A stretch of DNA of 16,401 nt, taken from assembly GCA_038258095.1 (NCBI GenBank), contig JBBSQE010000046.1, positions 1-16,401 on the forward strand, given 5' to 3'. Below, in pieces: positions 6,567 through 12,712 of the stretch. The translations under genes were made by a program, and so were the position numbers. Origin of the DNA: JBBSQE01 sp038258095 (lineage in GTDB: Bacteria; Actinomycetota; Thermoleophilia; Solirubrobacterales; 70-9). Positions within the stretch are counted from its first letter, which is position 1. Each line of letters opens with the position of its first letter. The notes below the pieces were generated by a model. The model saw only the letters and a list, made by a program, of their open reading frames with translations. It did no database searches and was not told the DNA's origin.

Positions 6567-7927
6567 CGCTCGAGGTCCTCGAGCCCGCGACCGAACAGGT
6601 GATGGCGGAGATCCCGCGCGCCGGGGCCGAGGAGGTTGACGCCGCCGTCGCGCGGGCGAAGGCGGCCTTCCCCGCCTGGAGCGCGATCGTCCCGGGCGAC
6701 CGTTCGCGCCTGCTGCACCGGCTTGCCGACGCGTTGGAGTCGAAGTCCGAGGAGCTCGCGACCCTCGAGGCGCGCAATGCCGGCAAGCCGATCGCCGAGG
6801 CCCGCGGCGAGATGGGGATGGTCGCGGCGACCTATCGTTACTACGCGGCAGCTCCCGAGCGGATCCTCGGCCACACGATCCCGGTGACGGGCGGGGTCGA
6901 CATGACTTTCCGCGAGCCACTCGGCGTGGTCGGCCTGATCGTGCCGTGGAACTTCCCGCTCGTGATCGCGTCCTGGAAATGCGCGCCGGCGCTGGCGGCG
7001 GGTAACACGATCGTCCTCAAGCCGGCGGAGCTGACCCCTCTGACCGCGCTGGAGCTCGAGAGGATCGCGCTCGCGGCGGGCCTGCCCGAGGGCGTGCTCA
7101 ACGTGGTCGCCGGCCCGGGTCGCGTCTGCGGGCAGAGGTTGGTCGAGCATCCGGACGTCGCCAAGATCGCCTTTACCGGATCGACCTCGGTCGGCCGCGG
7201 CATCGCCGAGGGTGCGGCCGGGTCGATCAAGCGCGTGACGCTCGAGCTCGGCGGGAAGTCGGCGAACGTCGTCTTCGCCGACGCCGACATCGAGGCGGCG
7301 GCGGCGGCGGCACCCGGTGCGGTCTTCGGTAACGCCGGCCAGGACTGCTGCGCGCGCTCGCGGATCCTCGTCGAGCGCTCGGCCATGGACGGGTTCATGG
7401 CGGCGCTGGAAGCGGCCGTGACCGAGATCCGCGTCGGGGATCCGCTGGCCGAGGACACCGCGATGGGCCCCCTGATCTCGGCGGGGCAGCGCGAGGACGT
7501 GGCAGCGTTCGTTCCGGACGGCGCCCCGGTGGCGTTCCGTGGGACCGCCCCGGATGGCCCCGGTTTCTGGTTCCCGCCGACCGTCCTCGCCCCGATGTCG
7601 AACGACGACCGCGCCGCCCGCGAGGAGATCTTCGGGCCCGTGGCCTGCGTGATCCCGTTCGACGACGAGGCCGATGCGATCCGGCTCGCCAACGACACGG
7701 TCTACGGACTCTCGGGCTCGGTCTGGACGCGCAACGGCGCCAAGGGCCTGCGGATGGCACGGGCGATGGAGTCCGGCGTCGTCTCGATCAACTCCAACAG
7801 CTCGGTGCGGGTCTCGACCCCGTTCGGCGGCTTCAAGCAGTCAGGCATCGGGAGAGAGCTGGGGCCGGATGCCCTCGACTCCTACACGGAGGTCAAGAAC
7901 GTCTTCTACGCGACCGAGGAGGACTGA
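6563..7927 (+). CDS. NAD(P)-dependent aldehyde dehydrogenase (PuuC/betaine-aldehyde-dehydrogenase-like)
   Basis: The protein has 454 residues. It contains the oxyanion Asn N130 (P-W-N-F-P), the cofactor loop F-T-G-S-T-S-V-G (204-211), the general base E228 (L-E-L-G-G-K) and the catalytic Cys C262 in G-Q-D-C-C-A-R-S-R. The E-E-I-F-G-P-V and F-G-G-F-K-Q-S-G-I-G-R-E motifs near the C-terminus are classic. It is some 20-30 residues shorter at the N-terminus than most of the family because the usual leading strand (I-G-G-E-W-type) is missing. The ATG overlaps the PuuD stop (ATGA), which fixes the start, so this looks genuine rather than a truncation. In this operon it should oxidise the gamma-glutamyl-capped aldehyde to the acid. 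The substrate is not known. Confidence 0.92.
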   Translation: MTLEVLEPATEQVMAEIPRAGAEEVDAAVARAKAAFPAWSAIVPGDRSRLLHRLADALESKSEELATLEARNAGKPIAEARGEMGMVAATYRYYAAAPERILGHTIPVTGGVDMTFREPLGVVGLIVPWNFPLVIASWKCAPALAAGNTIVLKPAELTPLTALELERIALAAGLPEGVLNVVAGPGRVCGQRLVEHPDVAKIAFTGSTSVGRGIAEGAAGSIKRVTLELGGKSANVVFADADIEAAAAAAPGAVFGNAGQDCCARSRILVERSAMDGFMAALEAAVTEIRVGDPLAEDTAMGPLISAGQREDVAAFVPDGAPVAFRGTAPDGPGFWFPPTVLAPMSNDDRAAREEIFGPVACVIPFDDEADAIRLANDTVYGLSGSVWTRNGAKGLRMARAMESGVVSINSNSSVRVSTPFGGFKQSGIGRELGPDALDSYTEVKNVFYATEED

Positions 7928-8691
7928 TGCCCGCAAGGCTTAAGGGAAAGGTTTGTGTGATCACGGGGGCGGCCAGTGGCATCGGTGCCCAGACGGCCCG
8001 GCTCTTCATGAGCCACGGCGCGAAGGTCGTCGGCGTCGACCTCACCGATACCTCGGAGGGAAATCACGCGATCGCGGCCGATGTCACCGACGAGGACGCG
8101 GTGTCGGCGATGTATACGGAGGTGGCCCAGAAGTACGGGCGGATCGACGTCCTCTTCAACAACGCCGGCATCAACCCGCTCGACGACGGCTCGGTCACGG
8201 ATACGACGCTCGAGGCGTGGCACCGGGTCCAGACGGTGAACGTCTCGAGCGTCTTCCTCTGCTGCAAGCACGGCATCCCCCACCTCGTCTCCTCCGGCGG
8301 CGGGTCGGTGATCAACATGGCGTCCTTCGTCGCGGTCATGGGCGCTGCCACGTCTCAGATCTCCTACACGACCTCGAAGGGCGCGGTGCTCGCACTATCG
8401 CGTGAGCTCGGCGTGCAGTTCGCCGACCGGCGGATCAGGGTCAACGCGCTCTGTCCCGGCCCGGTTGACACGCCCCTCCTGCGCGAGCTCTTCCTCAAGG
8501 ACCCCGAGAAGGCGGCTCGCCGTCTCGTCCACCTTCCGATGGGCCGCTTCGCGCAGCCGAGCGAGATCGCAAACGCAGCCCTCTTCCTGGCCTCGGACGA
8601 GTCCTCCTACGTGACGGCCTCCGCGTTCATGGTCGACGGAGGCCTCTCGAGCGCCTACCTGACGCCGGCCCAGGCGCAGGAGGACGACTAG
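7927..8691 (+). CDS. Classical SDR alcohol dehydrogenase (3-oxoacyl-reductase-like), last gene of the amine operon
   Basis: The protein has 254 residues. T-G-A-A-S-G-I-G (13-20) binds the cofactor, and D38 at the end of the second beta strand suggests NAD rather than NADP. N-N-A-G (78-81), N105, S133, Y147 and K151 give the complete catalytic tetrad. The C-terminal P-G-P-V-D-T-P and V-D-G-G-L-S-S motifs are normal. It overlaps the aldehyde dehydrogenase by one base (TGATG), so it belongs to the operon. PuuB-type flavin oxidase is absent, and I infer that this enzyme oxidises a hydroxyl of the glutamylated substrate to the aldehyde used by the preceding gene. An unrelated reductase role cannot be excluded. 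It ends convergently with the next gene, overlapping it by CTAG. Confidence 0.88.
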   Translation: MPARLKGKVCVITGAASGIGAQTARLFMSHGAKVVGVDLTDTSEGNHAIAADVTDEDAVSAMYTEVAQKYGRIDVLFNNAGINPLDDGSVTDTTLEAWHRVQTVNVSSVFLCCKHGIPHLVSSGGGSVINMASFVAVMGAATSQISYTTSKGAVLALSRELGVQFADRRIRVNALCPGPVDTPLLRELFLKDPEKAARRLVHLPMGRFAQPSEIANAALFLASDESSYVTASAFMVDGGLSSAYLTPAQAQEDD

Positions 8692-9437
8692 CGAGCCGAA
8701 GCACCGTCAGCGGTCTCCGCCTGGTCGAGGAAGCGCCCGCACAGCTCGCGGCCGATCTCGTTCCAGGCGTCGATCCGCTCGCGTGTCTCTGATCCCAGGG
8801 CCTCCGGGTCGATCCCGATGCGGATCGCGTCGGGATCCACGTCGTATTCGCGGATCCACGTCGCGGCGTCTGAAGCGGAGACTTCGGCGTGGAACTGGAT
8901 GCCCCAGGCCGACTCACCGAGGCGGAACGCCTGTAGGCAGGTCGGGCTCCGGGCGAGGGCGACGGCGCCGGGCGGCAGCGGGAACTCGTATGAATGCCAT
9001 TGAAAGCCGCGCGGGTTCCCGGCGAGCGCGCCCAGGACCGAATCCTCACGCCCCTCGTGGGTGAGCTCGATCTCCGACCAGCCGATCTCGGGATGCGCGG
9101 CGCGGCGCGGGATCGCTCCCGCCGCCTCGGCCACGAGCTGAGCACCGAGACAGACGCCGAGGACCGGCATCTCGGCCTCGAGCAGGTCCCGCAGGACCTC
9201 CTTCTCCAGCGGCAGCCAGTCGTGCTCGGCCTCCTGGTCGGTGTTCACCGCGCCGCCGAAGCTGAGGACGGCGTCGTAGCCGGTGGGCGGGGAGGGCGGC
9301 TCGGATTCCTCGGCGATCAGCCACTCGTCCGTTGCGATCCGGCGTTCCCGCAGGACCTCGCCGAACACGCCAGGGCCGGCGTCGCGCTGGTGAACGATCG
9401 CCAGCGCCCGCTGCCCGCTCGACTCCGGCCCGCTCAC
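8688..9437 (-). CDS. Class I glutamine amidotransferase-like protein (GMP-synthase GATase domain type)
   Basis: The protein has 249 residues, with nucleophile C96 in G-V-C-L-G-A-Q and H183/E185 in Q-F-H-A-E-V. F-G-G-A-V-N (60-65) and G-W-S-E-I-E-L (119-125) match stand-alone GATase1 proteins annotated as GMP-synthase-like. They hydrolyse glutamine or gamma-glutamyl compounds; the acceptor partner is usually unknown. I set the start at GTG 9435-9437 (V-S-G-P-E-S), two bases after the membrane-protein stop, because the open frame further upstream is only the shadow of that gene. It is probably translated from the same mRNA as the membrane protein. Its tail overlaps the amine operon's last gene by four bases, tail to tail. 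Confidence 0.85.
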   Translation of the reverse strand: MSGPESSGQRALAIVHQRDAGPGVFGEVLRERRIATDEWLIAEESEPPSPPTGYDAVLSFGGAVNTDQEAEHDWLPLEKEVLRDLLEAEMPVLGVCLGAQLVAEAAGAIPRRAAHPEIGWSEIELTHEGREDSVLGALAGNPRGFQWHSYEFPLPPGAVALARSPTCLQAFRLGESAWGIQFHAEVSASDAATWIREYDVDPDAIRIGIDPEALGSETRERIDAWNEIGRELCGRFLDQAETADGASAR

Positions 9438-9439
9438 GG

Positions 9440-9841
9440 TTACGGGACGGTCTGGGGACGCGCGGCGCCGATTTCGCGCGAGCCGACCACGGCCAGGACA
9501 GCCGCGGCGATCGTCGGTCCGAGGACGAGAACCCAGGAGAGCGCGTTGGCGTCGAAGTCCCAATAGGGATCGCTGAGCGCTCCCCACTGCGGGAGGAGAT
9601 GGATGGCGATGAAGCTGATCGCGGTGACGGCGCCGACGAGCACCGCGGCAAGAGGGGCGAGCGGACTCCGCCGGAGCGCGAGCAGCAGCGAAACGGCGAT
9701 GGCGATGAAGCCCACGAGCCCAATCACATCGAGCGCTCCGGGGAGGGTCCGCGACGGCTGGTTCACCGCGTGGTCGGCGGTGTGGGCGATCAGGAACAAG
9801 AAGAGGACCAGGTTCGCGCGAAAGAGCGGCGTCGTGAGCAT
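9440..9841 (-). CDS. Four-helix integral membrane protein, unknown function
   Basis: The protein has 133 residues, with hydrophobic spans at about 9-24, 37-56, 62-83 and 99-121. It carries no family signature that I recognise. Notable polar residues lie in or next to the helices: H20, D23 and H24 (I-A-H-T-A-D-H) and H81 (I-A-I-H-L-L-P), and a D-P-Y-W-D-F-D-A stretch lies before the last helix. AAGG ends seven bases before the ATG at 9839-9841, which favours this start over the GTG one codon earlier. The same bases (TAAGGT) also read as a -10 for a leaderless mRNA. It is followed after two bases by the amidotransferase gene, so the two probably form one transcript. Confidence 0.75.
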   Translation of the reverse strand: MLTTPLFRANLVLFLFLIAHTADHAVNQPSRTLPGALDVIGLVGFIAIAVSLLLALRRSPLAPLAAVLVGAVTAISFIAIHLLPQWGALSDPYWDFDANALSWVLVLGPTIAAAVLAVVGSREIGAARPQTVP

Positions 9842-9847
9842 CACCTG

Positions 9848-9853
9848 ACCTTA
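9848..9853 (-). promoter_or_regulatory. Possible -10 (TAAGGT) for the membrane protein/amidotransferase pair
   Basis: On the minus strand TAAGGT fits TANNNT and ends six bases before the ATG at 9841, the same geometry as before the GntR gene. A TTGCCC at 9869-9874 is a weak -35 with a short 15-base spacer. The AAGG part could instead be a Shine-Dalgarno, and the two readings cannot be separated by eye. Confidence 0.3.
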
Positions 9854-9891
9854 GTGACCGGGCCGCGGGGGCAAGCGAGGGACGAGGAGCA

Positions 9892-9918
9892 GATCGGGCA
9901 CCGGTGCGGTGCCCGATC
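9892..9918 (-). terminator. Strong hairpin, probable terminator of the PLP enzyme gene
   Basis: There is a perfect 12-bp stem: GATCGGGCACCG (9892-9903), loop GTG (9904-9906), and its reverse complement (9907-9918). It begins about 40 bases after the PLP-enzyme stop and lies before the membrane-protein gene on the same strand. No real U-tract follows on the minus strand (TGCTCCTCGTCC), as is common for terminators of high-GC bacteria. A symmetric protein-binding site is the alternative. Confidence 0.6.
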
Positions 9919-9958
9919 GGCACCTCGCCGCCTCTGATCAGCCGCAGCCGGTCCGAAG

Positions 9959-10951
9959 TCAGCCGTAGGTGTGCCAGAAGACGGTCGGGCCGTCGCTAAA
10001 CTCCCGCGACTCCCGCAGGGCGAGCAGTCCCGCCGCGGCCTTCGCCGTGTAGACCGGCTCGAGCTCCACCGCGGCGGCGGCGAACCTCCTCGTCGCTTCG
10101 CCTCCCTCGGAGGTCCGGTGCCCGTAGCCGCCCCCGAGCCAGTCGTCGTGGACGGCGATGTCAGCCGCCTCGATCAGGACCTGCGGAAGCCCGGCCCCGC
10201 GGCGGCGCAGAAGCGACTGGGTGCGACGGGCGAGGCGGGCGATCGAGGGGGCTCCCAGCGGCGTCAGATCGTTGACCTGGATCGCGTGGAGCTTCGAGCG
10301 CAGCCCGGCGAGTCGCAGGCCGAGCGCGAGCCCCGCCGCTGTCCCGCCGCTCCCGAGCGCGACGACGATGTCCGCCGGCTCCGGCAGCTCGCCGTCGGCG
10401 ACCTGGCGGCCCAGCTCGAGCCCGGCCTCCACGTAGCCGACGCATCCCAGCGGGCTCGACCCGCCGGGGAGGATCAGCTTGGGGCGGCTCTGGCCGCGGG
10501 CAGGGCGGCGGGCGAACAGCGCCGCGGACAGGGCGGCGGCCCGCACTGGAGACTCCGCGAAGTGGAGCTCGGCGCCGCTCGCCCGGATGCGGGCGAGCTG
10601 CCGTTCGACATGCTCGTCGGCGGGCTGGGGCACCAGGACCAGGATCGCCCGCATGCCGAGCTCGCGGGCGTAGAGCGCGGTCGCGAGACCGTGGTTCGTC
10701 GCGGTCGCGCCGCTGGTGAGAACCGTGTTGCGCCCGTCGGCCCGGGCGTCCCCAAGGAGCCACTCGAGCTTCCGGGCCTTGTTCCCGCCGAAGGGCCCGT
10801 AGGAGCCGTCGTCCTTGCACCACAGCTCCGGTCCGCTGCCGGCCTCGAGCGCGGAGAGCCGAGCCACCGGTGTGGGCCCCACCCCGAGGGGGATGCGGGG
10901 GAGAGGGATGCCGGACGCGATCGTGGGTAGGGATGTCCTAGGTTCGGTCAT
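9959..10951 (-). CDS. PLP-dependent D-cysteine desulfhydrase/ACC deaminase family enzyme
   Basis: The protein has 330 residues from ATG 10949-10951 (M-T-E-P), or 337 from ATG 10970-10972; neither has a clear SD. Fold-type II PLP features are clear: the Schiff-base lysine in G-G-N-K-A-R-K-L-E (K58 from the shorter start), T-S-G-A-T-A-T-N-H after it, and the phosphate-binding loop G-S-G-G-T-A-A-G. L-G-V-G-P-T-P-V at the N-terminus is the usual start of the family. Where most relatives read S-N-H this protein has T-N-H, a conservative change. Family members break down D-cysteine, ACC or related amino acids to ammonia and an oxoacid; the exact substrate cannot be read. The gene is divergent from the PhoD-like gene, with which it overlaps if the longer start is used. 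Confidence 0.82.
   Translation of the reverse strand: MTEPRTSLPTIASGIPLPRIPLGVGPTPVARLSALEAGSGPELWCKDDGSYGPFGGNKARKLEWLLGDARADGRNTVLTSGATATNHGLATALYARELGMRAILVLVPQPADEHVERQLARIRASGAELHFAESPVRAAALSAALFARRPARGQSRPKLILPGGSSPLGCVGYVEAGLELGRQVADGELPEPADIVVALGSGGTAAGLALGLRLAGLRSKLHAIQVNDLTPLGAPSIARLARRTQSLLRRRGAGLPQVLIEAADIAVHDDWLGGGYGHRTSEGGEATRRFAAAAVELEPVYTAKAAAGLLALRESREFSDGPTVFWHTYG
10939..10944 (+). promoter_or_regulatory. Possible -10 (TAGGTT) for the PhoD-like gene
   Basis: TAGGTT fits TANNNT and would give a start near 10951 and a 20-base leader, which contains the GGAAGGG SD at 10956-10962 ahead of the ATG at 10971. No matching -35 is seen, and the element lies inside or at the start of the divergent gene, so this is tentative. 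Confidence 0.2.
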
Positions 10952-10970
10952 TCGTGGAAGGGAATCCGGC

Positions 10971-12617
10971 ATGACGCCACAACTGAAGCTCGGCCCACTG
11001 CTCCGTTATGTCTCGGAGACCGAGGCAACCGTATGGGTCGAGACCGATCAGGCGTGCGAGGTCGAGGTGCTCGGGCACAGGGCCGAGACCTTCTGCGTCG
11101 AGGCCCACCACTATGCGCTCGTGGTCATCACCGGCCTCGAGCCGGCCGGGTCCCACGAGTATGAGGTCGCACTCGACGGCGCGACGTGCTGGCCCGCCGC
11201 GGACTCGGATCTTCCTCCGAGCGTCATCCGCACCCTCGGCGGCGACGATCCGCTCGACATCTGCTTCGGCTCCTGTCGCGTCGCACTCCCGCACGAGGGG
11301 CCCTATATCGAGCCGAAGGACGAAGGGGACGAGGGCTTCGAGTTCGACGCCCTGCGGGTGCTCGCCAACCAGATGGTGCACTCGGACCGCCACAAGTGGC
11401 CGGAGCTGCTGTTCCTCCTCGGCGACCAGGTCTACGTCGACGAGGGCTCGCCGGAAACGCGAGAGAAGATCCGCGAGCGCCGTGGCACCGACGAGCCTCC
11501 GGGCGACGAGGTCACCGACTTCGAGGAGTACACCTGGCTCTACCAGGAATCCTGGTCTGACCCGCTGATCCGCTGGCTCTTCTCGACCGTCTCCACCTCA
11601 ATGGTCTGGGACGACCACGACATGTCGGACGACTGGAACATCTCCCGGTCCTGGGTCGAGGAGATGAACCAGAAGCCCTGGTGGCATCACCGTGCCGTCG
11701 CCGGGATCGAGAGCTACTGGGTCTACCAGCACATCGGCAACCTCTCGCCGCGGGAGCTCGAGGACTCCGAGATCTACCAGGAGGTGGCGGATGGCGGCAA
11801 CCAGAGCGAGGCGCTCCGTGACTGGGCCGCCGAGATCGATTCGACGGGCCACGGCACCCGCTGGAGCTTTTGCCGGGACATCGGCGGCGTCCGGGCGATC
11901 TTCATGGATTCTCGGGCCGGCAGGGTCGTGGAGCACGGGCGCCGCGCGATCATGGACGACAACGAGTGGGAGTGGATCGTCGACCACGCGACCGGGGACT
12001 TCGACCACCTGCTGATCTCGACGACGGTCCCCTACGTGCTGGCGCCGAGCCTGCACCACTTCGAGGCGTGGAACGAGCGGGTCGGGGCGGGAGCGTGGGG
12101 AATGGGCGCGGCCCGGCTTGCCGAGAAGGCCCGGCGCGCTGTCGATTTCGACCACTGGGGCTCGTTCGCCGAGTCCTTCGCCAGGATGCGCGAGCTGCTG
12201 GTCGAGGTGGGGTCCGGCGAGCGCGGGCGCGCCCCGGCATCGATCGTGATCCTCTCCGGCGACGTACATCACGCCTATCTCGCCGAGATCGGGTTTCCCC
12301 GCGGCACAGGTGTCGAGAGCCACGTCTACCAGGCGGTCTGCTCCCCGTACCGCAACCCGCTGGACGAGCGCGAGCGCCTGGTCATCCGCACCAGCTTCAA
12401 CCGCGTGCTCGCCCGGTTCATGGCGGCCCTCGCTCGCTCTGCCGGAGCGCAGGAGCCCGGAATCGATTGGCGCCTCAGCGAGGGCCCCTACTTCGACAAC
12501 CAGGTCGCGACGATTCGGCTCGACGGCCGCCAGGCGATCGTCCAGCTCGATAAGACCTTTCAGGGAGACGACGGCAAGCGCCGGCTCGAGTGCGTGTTCG
12601 AGCGCCGGATCAGCTGA
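10971..12617 (+). CDS. PhoD-like metallophosphatase (alkaline phosphatase D family), cytoplasmic form
   Basis: The protein has 548 residues. Residues 1-90 form a beta-rich N-terminal domain of the kind found before PhoD catalytic domains. The catalytic part shows F-G-S-C (99-102), L-G-D-Q-V-Y-V-D-E (150-158), W-D-D-H-D-M-S-D-D-W (213-222), M-D-S-R-A-G-R (312-318) and S-G-D-V-H-H-A-Y (429-436), the expected metal and phosphate ligands. PhoD enzymes are phosphodiesterases/phosphomonoesterases, usually Tat-exported. Here no twin-arginine or other signal peptide is present, so it should be intracellular and its substrate may be unusual. The start is fixed by GGAAGGG about eight bases before the ATG. 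The longer upstream open frame antisense to the PLP gene is rejected. Confidence 0.88.
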   Translation: MTPQLKLGPLLRYVSETEATVWVETDQACEVEVLGHRAETFCVEAHHYALVVITGLEPAGSHEYEVALDGATCWPAADSDLPPSVIRTLGGDDPLDICFGSCRVALPHEGPYIEPKDEGDEGFEFDALRVLANQMVHSDRHKWPELLFLLGDQVYVDEGSPETREKIRERRGTDEPPGDEVTDFEEYTWLYQESWSDPLIRWLFSTVSTSMVWDDHDMSDDWNISRSWVEEMNQKPWWHHRAVAGIESYWVYQHIGNLSPRELEDSEIYQEVADGGNQSEALRDWAAEIDSTGHGTRWSFCRDIGGVRAIFMDSRAGRVVEHGRRAIMDDNEWEWIVDHATGDFDHLLISTTVPYVLAPSLHHFEAWNERVGAGAWGMGAARLAEKARRAVDFDHWGSFAESFARMRELLVEVGSGERGRAPASIVILSGDVHHAYLAEIGFPRGTGVESHVYQAVCSPYRNPLDERERLVIRTSFNRVLARFMAALARSAGAQEPGIDWRLSEGPYFDNQVATIRLDGRQAIVQLDKTFQGDDGKRRLECVFERRIS

Positions 12618-12642
12618 CCTGCCGCATCGGCCGCCGCCCCCT

Positions 12643-12651
12643 TGGTAGGCT
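12643..12651 (+). promoter_or_regulatory. Possible extended -10 promoter (TGG-TAGGCT) of the lipase-like gene
   Basis: TGGTAGGCT carries a TGN extension before TAGGCT, the same hexamer as in the amine operon promoter. No good -35 precedes it, which an extended -10 can tolerate. The predicted start near 12658 leaves a leader of about 55 bases holding a small hairpin (ACCCG-GCTGA-CGGGT, 12671-12685). Confidence 0.4.
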
Positions 12652-12712
12652 CACCGGCGCGTCATGGGAGACCCGGCTGACGGGTTGGCGTGTCACCACT
12701 ATGAGGAGAGAG

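Noticed and set aside
9438..9923. N-terminal extension of the amidotransferase to a start at 9923
   Set aside because: The extra 162 residues are the out-of-frame shadow of the membrane protein. The conserved fold starts just after the GTG at 9437.
10815..10970. 52-residue N-terminal extension of the PhoD-like protein
   Set aside because: It is antisense to the PLP gene and has no signal peptide; a good SD precedes the ATG at 10971.
12590..12712. Longer start of the lipase-like protein, including the ATG at 12701
   Set aside because: The ATG at 12713 has the better spaced AGGAGAG and starts a proper signal peptide. The upstream part overlaps the PhoD stop and holds a likely promoter.
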